DNA of 64,000 nucleotides from Guadua angustifolia (Eukaryota > Streptophyta > Magnoliopsida > Poales > Poaceae), in assembly GCA_036346375.1 (NCBI GenBank), contig CM070504.1, positions 5,887,890 through 5,951,889 on the forward strand, in the 5' to 3' direction. Position numbers and translations under genes: made by a program. Of the stretch, positions 44,808 through 56,494 are shown in pieces. Within the stretch, counting starts at the first letter, position 1. Each line of letters opens with the position of its first letter. The notes under the pieces are model-generated. The model worked only from the letters and a program-made list of their open reading frames with translations, ran no database searches and had not been told where the DNA came from.

Positions 44808-46258
44808 AGTAGTATATCTTTCCTCACAAAATAAAAATTAAAGTAGCATATCTTGTGCTTGCTGTTCTTGCATGATAGCATTAGCACCTAACCCCCCACC
44901 CTTAAAAACCAATCTTTCTGCCAATTTGAGGAGTTCCTTTCTTAGCCAGGCTCATCTTTGTGTTTCATGACATCGACGAAGGTTCTGAAATTTGTTGCTC
45001 CTTCCTGTGGCCTGAGTTCGACAACGATCACATGGCGATTTTTTAGGTGGCTAGCTAGATCATAAGGCTTATTTCTTCTAGACAATGTGATGTGGCGAAA
45101 TAGTTTAAAAAGTACATGTGTATCTTGATGCACAAGGTTGAAAAAGCATGGACGCTGATTTTATTAGATTTTTAATCATATTATAATAGAAATTAATAGT
45201 TAAGTTTGAATTTTGAGAATCATATCGATGTCTAAAATAACAGCTATTTGTGACTAGAGAGAGTATAAACTACAATTTGTACTCTGAGTTAAAGAAATTG
45301 AGATGGGATCCACCAAATGGTCAGTTAATTGTGAAGATCTATGATCAGTATGCACAACAGGGTTCAGAATTCCTTTTTTCAGTTTCTAATTAAGATCTCA
45401 TTTGATACGTTAGGAATAACTTCAGTCTTAGCCCAATCTAGATTTGTGAGAACTAATTAAGATCCACATGGAGTGGGTCGAAATCCCACAAATTCCCAAG
45501 AACCCTGAATCTTGGTACCAGACCATGAATATGAACATGAGACATCGGAGCAAGATCGTACAACATGTGCTGGTTCGTATTCCTTAGTCCTTAAGCATAT
45601 GCATGTACCTCGCTGGTAGCTTGCACGTGTTACAAGCACAAGCCCAGGCTAGCATCCATTGTTTTACTTTGATATGTGCATACATTTTCGTCTTCCCGGC
45701 CAGAACTGAAGCGTAGCCAGCCCAAGCAGGAGCAGCGTCCCTTTCAAGTTTCATGTAGTACAAGGTTTCGAAAGAGACTTTTTATGTCAGTACAAGTTGT
45801 ACAGAAGGCCCTGAAAACATGAAGCACAAAAGATGCGTCAATAGCCAGCATGCTGAATATATAGCAAGGTCTCCGAAGCAAATTAACCATGCACGTTTTT
45901 TTTCCCTCTAAAGGAAAGCAAATTAATCATGTTTAACAACACAACCAACGAAGGAAACACAAAGGAGGAGACAATTTGAAGCGAACCCAAAAGTATGTGC
46001 ACTAAACATCACCATAGCTAAAAAGGGTTTGTGGAATGATCACCATCTCTGGCTTGCTTCCATGTGAACCGTCCAATCCTAATCCGACGCACGAGGGGGC
46101 CTTGTGAGAACGCCAGACGAAACGGCATGCTACCACCGGCCGAAGGCACCAACCAAAAACCCCGTTATCCCCACGCAATTTCCCGTGTCCATGATCCGCA
46201 GAGTCAAAAGCCCGTCACACGACATCAATCCAACCAACATTCTCCGTCTAAATTTGTA
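44808..46258. other. Intergenic upstream of the kinase gene
   Basis: No gene is supported. A diverged Stowaway fragment lies at about 45160-45265, and a 24-bp insertion scar at 45892-45915. Confidence 0.45.
45892..45915 (-). mobile_element. 24-bp LINE-tail-like insertion scar with 16-bp TSD
   Basis: 'aagcaaattaaccatg' (45876-45891) and 'aagcaaattaatcatg' (45916-45931) match at 15 of 16 bases. The 24 bp between read 'tcctttagagggaaaaaaaa' plus four bases on the minus strand, a tail ending in A8. The structure parallels the 55-bp LINE tail at 26252-26306. Confidence 0.6.
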
Positions 46259-46486
46259 CTTGCTCCGATCATAAATAGTTATCGTTTTGAATATCGATAT
46301 GGTTTTTAAAACATAACTTTGACTACTAATTTGTATTATAATATATTTATAAAACTCAATAAAATTATATTATTATAAAAGTATTTTTGAGACAAATATA
46401 TACATATTATTTTTATATATCCAATTTAAATATATTGATAGCTAGAGTTTGGAAAGTACATAACAACTATTTGTGACTGAGAGGAA
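46259..46486. mobile_element. Stowaway-type MITE, TSD TA
   Basis: Termini 'cttgctccgatcataaatag' and 'ctatttgtgactgagaggaa' form a TIR around 'ataaatagtt', flanked by TA at 46257-46258 and 46487-46488. Small size, AT-rich interior and TA duplication are typical of mariner-derived Stowaway elements. Confidence 0.75.
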
Positions 46487-46494
46487 TAGGACAT

Positions 46495-46740
46495 TTTTTT
46501 ATTGGCATACACACTAAAAGGATATTGAAAATGACTAGACCACCTCTAGTTATTATCTCTAAGCATTATATTCAATGTATGTATAATAACAAATATAAAG
46601 TAAAGCTAGATATTTATTAAGATATAACTAGAACATCACACTAATTTTATATTAAAATACAAAACACATCATATATATAAAATTATAGACAACATCATTA
46701 AAAAAGATTGCACCCTAAATTTGGACGGAACGAGTAAGTT
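46495..46740. mobile_element. Diverged Stowaway-type MITE
   Basis: Shares 'gatatttatta', 'aacatcacactaattttata' and 'ttaaaatac' with the MITE in the kinase intron (47484-47737), but the left terminus is eroded. The right end is 'aaatttggacggaacgagta'. Confidence 0.6.
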
Positions 46741-46884
46741 GTAATCGTATCTGATATCTCCACCCCAGCAAACCAAACCGCGCTGTTAATTAATCTAGCT
46801 ACTTAATTAACCGCAACTACTCCCTTCATCACAGATTAATTAACCCAACCCACAAGCAAGAAGCATCAACACCGGCACCTCCCA

Positions 46885-46894
46885 TATATATATA
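46885..46894 (+). promoter_or_regulatory. Probable TATA box of the kinase gene
   Basis: A TATATATATA run lies 73 bp before the start codon, followed by a C/A-rich leader. Position and context suit a core promoter with a short 5' UTR. Confidence 0.45.
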
Positions 46895-46966
46895 CACACT
46901 TTGATCCGGCCAAAGCATCCGGTAACCCAGACACGCGCGCACAGGCGGACGCGGACGCGCGCGCGC

Positions 46967-49900
46967 ATGGCTAGGCCGGCGTGGAGCTCGCTGTTCGGGT
47001 GCTTCAGCTCGCACGGCTCCTCGGCAGCCGGCCGCGGCGGCAGGAAGAGCAAGAAAGGCGGCAGCAAGAAGAAGAAGGTGGCGGCGGCGGGGAGCAACAA
47101 GCCGAGGCTGCAGAGCCGGCTGTCGTTCTCGGACCTGAGCGGGTCGGTGCTGGGCGGGATGGTGTCGCCGGAGGACCTGTCGCTGTCGCTAGCCGGGTCG
47201 AACCTGCACGTCTTCAATATCGCCGAGCTGCGCGCCGTCACCAGGGACTTCTCCATGACCAATTTCATCGGCGAGGGCGGCTTCGGCCCCGTCTACAAGG
47301 GCTACGTCGACGAGAAGGTCAAGCCCGGCCTGCGCGCTCAGTCCGTCGCCGTCAAGCTGCTCGACCTCGAGGGCACGCAGGGCCACAACGAGTGGCTGGT
47401 ATGTGATTAGTGATTACGTAGCTACTTACTAAAAACTAACTACTGCAATTAATTAATTACTTGCACCAGTATATACATAACTATTGCTCCGTGTGTTCAA
47501 ATTTATAAGGCGTATGTCTTCTTAGTATATAGATCAAGAAGATATTAAAAATAACGAGATTATCCCTAATTATTATCACTAAATATTACATTTAATACAT
47601 GCGTGTAGAGAATGTAAAGTAAATATAGATATTTATTAGGGGTATAAAGGAACATCACACTAATTTTATATTAAAATATACAATACACCCCATATTTATC
47701 AGTAAAAAATAAACCTTATAAACTTAGACAGAGGGAGTACATTATTACTTATAGACCTTGACCCTGTAATTGTGCTTGATGAATTAATTAGTACATTACC
47801 TACACTAAATGGGAAATATACTGAATTTAATTTGTACTTGATGCATCCATGGGTTTGACAGCACTTTAGTTGATGAGACTAGCTTGTTCGAAGTTAGTTG
47901 GGCTGTTCTGAATTTCTGAGTTCTGATGATAAGGTTTGAGTTAGCTAGGAATTTTTATCATGATATATATATAGGATTATAGGCTTGAAATCAAATTGAA
48001 AGATATATATGCATGCTATTGTCAAATTCAGGAAGGTGCATATCCGTCGTAACATTATTAATTTGACGATCCTGCTATATGGTGCTTAGAAAGTATATGC
48101 GTGTATTTTTAAGAACGAAATGTAGTTGGTATAAAAAACGATGGAATATAATTAAGAAAATCAATATGTTAAAATAAATAATGTTTCGTGATAAAATTGC
48201 AGTGTATATAAACCTTTGTCTCTTGATCTTTTTTAGTATAGTTAACTTTTTATGGGTTTTAGTATAGTTAGTTAGTAGCAATGTACTGTAATGTTTTTTT
48301 GCTTACTTGTGTCGTTTGTCTTTTCTATCATTATTTCTTAATATTCCAAACCACTCTTTTCTTAGAACAAGTTTCCTTGGTTGACGTACTGAACTTCTCT
48401 CGAGAAAGTTTTAGCGTGCTTGACAATACGGGACAATTCGATGGAACAGTGTTGCTTCTTTAGCTAGGCTTCCTTAGTTTATTTGCCTCAGTTAAAAGCA
48501 AACTAATGAAAGACATTTACATTTGACAAACACATACATGCATGTCATGTCTCATGATGCAGTCCGAAGTCATTTTTCTCGGGCAATTGAGGCATCCTCA
48601 CCTCGTCAAATTGATCGGCTACTGCTACGAGGATGAGCACAGGCTTCTCGTCTACGAGTTCATGACGAGGGGCAGCCTGGAGAAACATCTCTTCAAAAGT
48701 AAGCACGGCAAAACTGCCAAACTTCTTCAATTACTTGCTGATCTCTTCAGCTACAAATAATTGTTATTTTGGATATAAGTGCAATGAAGCTTTTGAAACT
48801 TTGACCGTCAATACCTTATTTTCAAGGTGCCTCAGTCCTGTAATCGGACTGCATGCTATTATTTCTGCTACTTGCTTTTTTAATGCAGGGCAGAACTATT
48901 GCCTTCTATTTAAAAAAAAGATACATAAAAATCATACACGTAGATTTGTCTCGAAAAGTACTTTTATAATATTATAATCTTACTGGGTTTTATAGATATA
49001 TTATGATATAAATTAGTGATTAAAACTATATTTTAGGGACTATTTGTGACATGAAAGAGACACTCATTCGCACGCACGGTAGCAGTGTGTCGATCTTGCA
49101 GGCCCCAAGAAAGATCCGTTGTTTTCAGAACGTTGTTTTCGGGCTTCGTTTCCTCGCTGCATCATTAAGCTAGAAAGATCCGAATCTCTAAGCTGTACAA
49201 TCAATTAATCGGACTGGACGCCGCGGGTTTACCAACTTGCTCACATAAACTTTTCGGCAAAATGCATCGGTACCTAGCTAGCCAAATCGATAGGTGGAGT
49301 AGCTTTCCTTGCTCTGCACCCTTCAATTAATTTATCCAGTTTTTCCCTGATGGTTTTAGACTTCTTGTTGTGACGTCCATTTTAGTGTTTCATCATCTCT
49401 CACTCTCGATCTCTTGGTCCGTATACATGGAGTCATTTTCTCTTAACCACTATGATATAATTCAAACAATCTTCTTTTGTTTCTTCTTCCTCTCTCCGAT
49501 GGAACAGAGTAGGGGAGACAGTGCAGAATTAATGCTCAATCGTAAGGTGGTAGTATAGGTGCAATCGGAGTGGATATGGATGAATATCGCTTATTATATA
49601 TTCTGTCTTGTATTTTTTTCCTTGAAGTCAGATACATATAGCCATTTCTCCATTCCGTATTCGTTCAACAAACATTCTATCAGTCGATCGGACGGAAGTT
49701 ATATGCTTCTTTTGCACCCCTAGATGGTAGATGTAGGACAGCTGCACATACCACTTGTTATCACTCGAGCTGCTTCACTTTAATCTTTGTGGAAAGTACT
49801 AAAATGGCCCTCCAATATGTGATTTGGATCAATCCCCACTTGCTCTCGTAAGTCAAAAGTTGTGAATCGGGTTATCGCAATGCACGATTCATCCCGATCA

Positions 49901-51664
49901 TTATAGGTAAAATTAAGGACATAAAACAAGATGCTTCATGCTTCATTAATGAGAACAACAGGGTAACCCTAAAGATTGAGAGCATGAGCGGGTGAAGTAC
50001 GCTAACTACTATTACTTGCGAACTAGTTTAGTAGCACTTCTAGATATAAGTTAGGTGCAATTCACTCCTCCTCTTTTAGACCAGTTAGCCGCAGTTACTC
50101 ATTCATTCTAGAAAAGAAGATAAATCTTGGAAAATGGAAATGAGAATATTCCAAACATTAATTTGTCATCGAGAAGAAATATTCAGTTTTTTTTTTTTTA
50201 CCATGGACATGCAGCTGCGCTCTTCTTTGATTACCTCATCTGATTATTGAATCGTACACAATATATTGGGTAGAATACGCCGCGTCGTTGCCATGGTCAA
50301 CACGGTTGAAGATCGCCATTGGTGCCGCCAAAGGGCTGGCCTTCCTCCACGAAGCCGAGAAGCCGGTCATCTACCGGGACTTCAAGACCTCCAACATCCT
50401 GCTAGACTCGGTACGTGATCATGATGTTGTTGTTAATTCACCTACCTCCCAAAGAAAAGACTTAGCTGCGATTTCACTGATTTGGTTTGATCAAGTGGTT
50501 CGTCAGAAATTAAATGTGCATGGTTGGTTGCTTCTTCGCAGTAAGTAAGTAGACTGTCCAACTTGTTAAGTAGACTGTTGAACTTGTCCGGTCGCCAAAT
50601 GCTAACTACTGAACAACAAATCTTCATAGACTGAATCAGGTTTCAGTTTCGAACTTTCGATTATTATAACGCTTCTTTATTGACTTGTACGTGCGTAGTG
50701 TGCGGTGTGCCACCAAATGAAGACGACGGCGGCGACGTTTTTCTTCTGCAGAAAAGCAAAGCAAGCCAAGAAACTAATAAAACATGAATGGAACGATAGA
50801 TCGGTTTTTATGCGTCTAATTAACGGAGTTGCTGGAGTGCAGTTGAAGTTAAGAGGCATTTGCTGGTTTGTTTCAGTCTTTAGTCCTAGCTAGCAACTCT
50901 CGATCTTTCTCTGCCAACTCAATCCAGGAACCGCAACAGGAAATTTTCTCTTATACAGCTCTGTAAACAATATTTTTATCCTTTTTTTCCTTTGTGAATT
51001 ATTCGTAGGATTACAAAGCAAAATTATCAGATTTTGGGCTTGCCAAAGACGGACCAGAAGGAGATGAGACGCACGTCTCGACACGAGTCATGGGCACGCA
51101 GGGCTACGCTGCGCCAGAGTACATCATGACTGGTACGTAGTACAATACGAACAAACCATCAACGCTAGCTAGATTCACCGGATATATTTTGGTTTCTTCC
51201 CAACCCTTCTAGGCCACTTAACGGCGAAGAGCGACGTGTACGGCTTTGGCGTCGTGCTGCTGGAGCTGCTGACGGGGCGGAAGTCGGTGGACAAGAACCG
51301 GCCGCCCCGGGAGCAGAACCTGGTGGAGTGGGCGCGGCCGTACCTGAACGACTCCCGGCGGCTGGACCGCGTCATGGACCCCAACCTCGCCGGTCAGTAC
51401 GCTGGCAGGGCCGCGCAGAAGGCCGCCGCGCTGGCGTGCCAGTGCGTCAGCCTCAACCCAAAGTCCCGCCCGCACATGTCCGCCGTCGTCGAGGCCCTGG
51501 AGCCGCTCCTCGCACTCGACGACGGCATCGTCGGGCCCTTCGTGTACGTCGTGCCTCCCGAAAACGGCGGCAGCGACAGCATGGAAGGCTCCAGGAGGCG
51601 AGCAGGTCGGAGGAGGTCCGAAGGCGCGGCAGAGTCAGCAGCAGCCGTTGTGCAGCGAGAGTGA
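46967..51664 (+). CDS. Receptor-like cytoplasmic kinase, subfamily VII (RIPK/PBL-like)
   Basis: Five exons: 46967-47398, 48563-48698, 50274-50410, 51009-51132 and 51213-51664, joining in frame to 426 residues. Serine/threonine kinase relaying signals from surface immune receptors in this family. Residues 1-75 are basic and serine-rich with Cys12, a possible palmitoylation site; no N-terminal Gly, so no myristoylation. The kinase domain has GEGGFGPVYKG (P-loop), the VAVKLLDLEG lysine, 'VIYRDFKTSNILLD' (catalytic RD loop), 'SDFGLAKDGPEGDETHVSTR' (DFG and activation loop), 'GTQGYAAPEY' and 'SDVYGFGVVLLELLTGR'. All introns are GT-AG. The C-tail is Arg/Ser-rich. No lesion found; MITE remnants lie only in introns. 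Closest by recollection to Arabidopsis RIPK/PBL8. Confidence 0.93.
47399..48562 (+). other. Kinase intron 1 (with a MITE)
   Basis: Donor GTATGT, acceptor ATGCAG. It is AT-rich and holds the Stowaway MITE 47484-47737. No other gene. Confidence 0.8.
47484..47737. mobile_element. Stowaway-type MITE in kinase intron 1, TSD TA
   Basis: Termini 'ttgctccgtgtgttcaaatt' and 'cttagacagagggag', both followed inward by 'tataagg', with TA at 47482-47483 and 47738-47739. The interior matches the eroded copy at 46495-46740. Confidence 0.75.
48699..50273 (+). other. Kinase intron 2
   Basis: 1575 bp from GTAAGC to GGGTAG. It contains a diverged Stowaway-type remnant at 48765-49015 ('gttattttggatata', 'tcatacacgtagatttgtct') which itself seems interrupted at about 48836-48920. 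The rest is AT-rich non-coding sequence. Confidence 0.7.
50411..51008 (+). other. Kinase intron 3
   Basis: 598 bp from GTACGT to CGTAG. Non-coding; no element was recognised. Confidence 0.8.
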
Positions 51665-52041
51665 TGGTTCATGCATGTCAGTTTCTTCTGGACTTGCAGC
51701 TGCCTGTACTGACTGGGTGGGATATATACTGCCTATACTGGACTGGTAAATTCGATTTCGCAAGTTGCCTAGCCGGTGAAATGTTTGTGGAAGCAGGGTT
51801 GCCTTTGACATGAAAAGAGAAGAGGAGGATTGAAGAATTTGGGCGTACGTGTAAATAGGAGCATCTCAGACTTCATGAGCATGCACTTCAATTTGTTGGT
51901 GCATTACTTTCTTCAGAGTTTTGAGGAAATAGGTTGCCTTTGGAACTCGCAAAAAAAACGGAGAGAAGAGTACAAAATAGATATGCTAGTGTTTCTGTAT
52001 ATGCACCAAGGTTTTCTGATCTGCACTGAAATTGGCAGAGA
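51665..52041. other. 3' flank of the kinase gene
   Basis: Presumed 3' UTR and downstream sequence. No clear AATAAA signal was found. A SINE lies just beyond. Confidence 0.4.
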
Positions 52042-52057
52042 ACTGGACAAAATTTGT

Positions 52058-52183
52058 TTTTTTGAAAAAAATTTTGGCGCGCTGCCCCCGACCCTGCGCA
52101 CACCCATGCGAGACCAAGTCTCGAACCCGGGCGGGCTAAGAGCGACCACGCGCTGCTAGCCACTCCAGTAGAAGCTCGAGCGC
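52058..52183 (-). mobile_element. Short tRNA-related SINE with 16-bp TSD
   Basis: The flank 'actggacaaaatttgt' is exactly repeated at 52042-52057 and 52184-52199. On the minus strand the body reads 'gtggctagcagcgcgtggtc' (A-box-like region) and 'cgggttcgagacttgg' (B box), ending in 'aaaatttttttcaaaaaaa'. At 126 bp it is short for a plant SINE. Confidence 0.82.
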
Positions 52184-52199
52184 ACTGGACAAAATTTGT

Positions 52200-52925
52200 G
52201 ATCGTAACGTACGGTCTGTCACATGGAATTGAAAGCTGAAACCGTACGTGGTTCTACCCACAACAGTTATTTTTTTAGAGATCTACACACAACAGTTGGA
52301 AGTTTGGAACAGACGGAGGCAGGGAAGGCCGGGAGAAGATATGGGCGAGGAGAGGCACGCTGGGCCGATGTGTGGCATGCCGGAGTAACAATGTAAAAAG
52401 CAAAAGGACAATGTAACGTGGGACGTTGAAGCCTTTGATATTTATTTTAGCTACTTACGGTACATTAGTGTGTGATTCGGGACTGTGTCTCTCTCACCTA
52501 TAGTAGGCAGTACAGTACAGATTCACTAACGCTAGAGTTAGTAACTTGAGCAAAATTTCTTATGAAACGCGTCTGGAACTCGGTCGCAAATTGGCTAAAA
52601 TGCGAAGTCGCTTAAGCCATGAGAATGGACCACTAGTGAAGCAATAGCCGCCTGGAGGAAATATGGGAGGAACACATCGGGAGGATCTTCCAAAACAAGT
52701 CGCCTAAGCCGACTGCCCTAGTCTCGAAGGTCCAGGGGTCGAAGATGTGGACAAACGCGGGGGTGAAACACTTGGGAGCGTTATCTATAGGAATTGAGAG
52801 CATTATCTATAGAAATTGAGATCCAATACAGTCCTTAATCAACTTAAACGGTTACAGATGAACCGTTAGACAAAAAATAATAGTTCACATCTTTCTTTCT
52901 GGAATACTATTTAAAATTACTTTGC
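52200..52925. other. Intergenic, no gene seen
   Basis: Contains a 13-bp insertion scar at 52269-52281 and no coding region. It ends at the target site of the inverted LINE. Confidence 0.45.
52269..52281 (-). mobile_element. Possible 13-bp LINE-tail scar with 16-bp flanking repeat
   Basis: 'tctacccacaacagtt' (52253-52268) and 'tctacacacaacagtt' (52282-52297) match at 15 of 16 bases around 'atttttttagaga'. The A-run on the minus strand suggests a tail-only insertion, though simple slippage is possible. Confidence 0.4.
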
Positions 52926-53072
52926 CGAGCAACTTCATTTTTTTTTGAAAATGGAAGTGTTTTTATTAATTTCAAGAGCATTACATTGAGATAATACAAT
53001 TCCTTGAAATCACTCCCGGCCTCTGCTTAACATGAAGCACACAGCCAATCAAGAATAAAAAAAAACGCACAC

Positions 53073-53357
53073 ACTAATGACTAACAATCCGAAGACTAGA
53101 CCGCCACCCATGTGCCCGGGAATAGAATTCCTTGGCCACCCGTACCAAGCATTGAGTAGCCTCCTCCAAAGTAGTTCGTATATCTACCTTCTGCAACACA
53201 GCCCACGTATGAAGCCAGTGGGTAATAGCATAAATAACCTGCAAAGGAGAAGAGTTGGTTTTCTTTTGAAATACAATATCATTCCTGCATAGCCATATAG
53301 CCCAACACGTAGCAGCAGCACCAAGAAGAACTAGGTTTCTAACAGTTGCGCCAAAAC
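53073..53357 (-). pseudogene. End of the inverted LINE's ORF2
   Basis: Continues ORF2 beyond the hAT insertion: 'GFGATVRNLVLLGAAATCWA', 'IWLCRNDIVFQKK', '..EFYSRAHGWRSSLRIVSH', stop at 53075-53073. The joint reads 'FGSWLEGFGATVRN' in frame when the hAT and one TSD are removed, so the ORF was intact here when the hAT arrived. Confidence 0.85.
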
Positions 53358-53365
53358 CCTCTAGC

Positions 53366-54935
53366 TAGGGGTGGAATTGAGCCGAGCCGAGCCGAGCTCG
53401 GCTCGGCTCGTTTGGGCTCGTTAAAAATCGAGCCGAGCTAGGCTCGGCTTGGAAAATGAATTGAGCTAAAAACTGGGCTCGGCTCGGGCTCGGACGAGCC
53501 TCGAGCCGGCTCGATACGGCTCGCGAGCTGGCACAAAAGTCCTCAGTCGGCTCGATTTCTTCACTCGGTTTCTTCGGTCGATCACTCGGTTTCTTCGGTC
53601 ACTCCTCAGTCTACTCCTCCCCCAAATCCATCGAAGACAGGACTTAGGAGAGCACTCAGCGTCGCTAGGGTTCGAGCGGGCAGCTCCGCCGGCCACGGGC
53701 CACCCCGTCGCTCGCCACCTCGCCGCCTCCCCCTCGGCTCCAGTCCACCCCGTGGCCGCCTCGCCGCCTGCCCGCCTCCCCACGGCTCCACGGCCTCCAC
53801 CCGTCGCCGCCTCGCCCGTCGTTGCTCACCGCCTCAGTGCCTCCCCACGGCCTCCACCCGACCACCCGTCGCCTCCTCCGGTCCTCCCCGCCTGGCCGCC
53901 CTCCTTCCATGCAGCTCCACGGCTCCACGCCTCCCTCCACCCGCTTGCCCGCCCGCCTCCACCCGCCTTGCCTCCTCCCCACCCGGGCCAGATCTTCCCG
54001 TGGCCGGCTCCCGTCCCAGCTCCGCCCAGGGGCAGCTCGTCCCGTCATGCCTCCCCTCTCCGCCTCACTTGACCAGCAAAGCACCAGCCAACGACACGCC
54101 CATCTCTATCCCCTCATGGAACCGTTGCGCAAGAAGAAGCGGGTCCGGGTCCGGCAGTGATCATGCGCAACAGCATCCTCCCTTCCCCCTTGCAGTTCTT
54201 GTCTCTAATTTTAGTTTTTCTTGGTTGATCCAGCTACTATCATTGGTGAGTTGGGGATGATAAGTAGGGTTTCTTTAACTCGATTCATTGATCAAATACA
54301 TTTCTTACATACATCTGCAGAGAAAGGTATAAACAGAAAAGAAATTTCTTAAATATTGCTTTTGTTTTGCTTTCTGAAACTTGGCTTATGATGTGTCTTT
54401 AGGACCTTACCATGCTTGTCTGTTACTTACGCACCATCCAAAATACTGTTTGAACGTCAAGTTGTTTTCTGTAAGAAACATCTGGCTAGGATCTCTCTGT
54501 AAGAAACTTTGTTTGAATCTCAAGTTGTTCATGCTTTTCCTTTGTTGCTATAAATCAAATCAAAGCCTGATCTCATACACTTTACAAGTCCACCAGCCTG
54601 TGCATATTAAGTGTCTTTTGATTGTTGCTGCCAGAGTGCCAGGCACTTGTGATTTGTGAATCTGGAAACACTTGTTGATATTTCAAAGTTATCAATGTTA
54701 TTTGTTTCATAACAATGCCATCAATGTTATTTATTTCATAACTTATCCACAGAATTAACGAGCCTATCGAGCCAACGAGCCGAGCCCGAGCCGGCTCGGG
54801 CTCGGCTCGATTATCGAGCGAAACCAAGCGGCGAGCTCGGGCTCGGCTCATTGTCGCATCGAGCCGAGCCGAGCCGCACCGAGCCGAGCCGAGCTTGAGC
54901 CGAGCTGCGAGCCTCGAGCTTAATTTCCAACCCTA
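53366..54935. mobile_element. hAT-like non-autonomous element inside the LINE
   Basis: Termini 'taggggtggaattgagcc' and 'ttaatttccaaccctA', with CCTCTAGC (53358-53365) and CCCCTAGC (54936-54943), a 7-of-8 match to an 8-bp hAT duplication. Both subterminal regions are dense arrays of 'gagccgagccgagc / gctcggctcggctc'. The interior (53590-54160) is a C-rich, promoter or first-exon-like block giving proline-rich ORFs, followed by AT-rich, intron-like sequence. No transposase was found. Confidence 0.78.
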
Positions 54936-55018
54936 CCCCTAGCCAACTTCCAAACATACTAGCGACGCACGTTGGACTAGATATGCCGAAAGCTAAATTT
55001 ATTAGGCTCCAGACGGTA

Positions 55019-56400
55019 TCATAAAGCGGCAATCAAAGAACAAATGCCTAATTGTCTCGATTCTTGACAAAAGCAACATGTTCGGCAACCTTGCCAATTG
55101 CGTTTTGCTAGATTGTCTTTAGTCAGAATTACTCCTCTCCGAAGATACCACAAAAACATCTTGATTTTTAGGGGAACTTTAAGCTTCCATAAGCGTTTGT
55201 TTAAATTTGGCACGTCCCTTTTAATCAATGCTTGATAATGAGATTTCACCGAGAATTGACCATCTTGACATAAATTCCAGCGGAACTCATCATCAATTAG
55301 CGTAAGATTAATATTAGCTATCCGTGAAAGTAATTCACTCCACGCCACTAACTTTGGTCCAATTAATGACCTTCGCCAAGAAATGTTTGGTTGTATTGTT
55401 GATAAAACTTCAGCTATAGTTGTAAACTTCCTTCTAACAATACTATATAATTCAGGGTATTGATCTTTAAGCGTGGTACTACCGAGCCATACATCCTCCC
55501 AGAACCTCACCTGCGATCCATTATTAATTTTGAAGGTACCAAAACAAAGGAAGCTTTGCTTTACCTTCATTAAACTGGACCAGAAATATGAATCTCCTGG
55601 TTTCCACTCAGCTTGCCCTAAAGGCCGGGAACCTAAATATTTGTTCCTAAGTAATTGTTGCCAAGTACCCTCTGATGTTAACAGTTTAAACAACCATTTG
55701 CTAAGAAGGGCGATATTCTTAAGGTTCAAATCATGAATCCCCAAACCGCCTTGATCTTTCGGTTGACATAATATGTTCCATCTAGCAAGTCGTTATTTCC
55801 TCTTATGCTCATCCCCTTGCCAATAAAAACGAGAACGAAAATATTCTAGTTTTTAAGCACACCTCTAGGAATCGCAAAAGGACATCATGTACATAGGCAG
55901 TCGCTTAACCTTGAATTAATCAATGTCACCTACCTCCCAAACGGATGTTTTCCCTTCCAACTACTGAGCCTCTTTTCAAAGCGTTCTTCTACCATATTCC
56001 ATTCTGATTTTCGTAGTTTTCTATAATGGATTGGAATACCTAAGTACTTCAAAGGTAGATTGCCATGTTTACAACCAAACAACTCTATGTATTGTTCTAA
56101 AGAGTTCTGAGCATCACCAAAGCAGAATAACTCGCTTTTATGGAAATTAATTCTTAGCCCTGAAATTTGCTCAAAAGCACACAACAATAACTTCATGTTA
56201 CGTGCTTTTTCCAGGTCATGTTCCATAAAGAGTATTGTATCATCTGCATATTGTAGAATAGACAGACCGTCATCAATCAAGTGAGGTACTACCCCTCCCA
56301 CTTGTCCCTGATCCTTAGCCCTTTTAATTAAAATTGTCAACATATCCGCGACAATATTAAACAAGAGAGGTGACAAAGGATCCCCCTGACTCAGACGGGA
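55019..56400 (-). pseudogene. Inverted LINE ORF2: reverse transcriptase and C-terminal region
   Basis: Begins at the inversion junction with 'LSQGDPLSPLLFNIVADML', then 'GLSILQYADDTILFMEHDL' (catalytic YADD), 'GLRINFHKSELFCFGDA', 'LPLKYLGIPIHYRKLRKSEW'. After a break (55800-55930) come 'GGLGIHDLNLKNIALLSKWL', 'WKLKVPLKIKMFLWYLRRGV' and 'LAKRNWQGCRTCCFCQ' (zf-RVT). The frame is closed by stops near 55020 and 55930 but sequence identity to LINE-B is high. Confidence 0.88.
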
Positions 56401-56494
56401 GGTATTACGAAGACCAATACCTAGAATCGATCGTGGTGTCTTTCGTTGTGTATCTCTTTTCCAACACGCCGCCAAACGTCCCTCTTACGCCGTC

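Noticed and set aside
46829..47268. Minus-strand and +1-frame ORFs over kinase exon 1
   Set aside because: Shadows of the GC-rich kinase coding exon; the kinase frame is the one with conserved motifs and matching splice sites.
53665..54160. Proline-rich ORFs of 106-139 codons
   Set aside because: C-rich composition within a hAT-like element opens frames on both strands. There is no conserved motif or supported intron structure.
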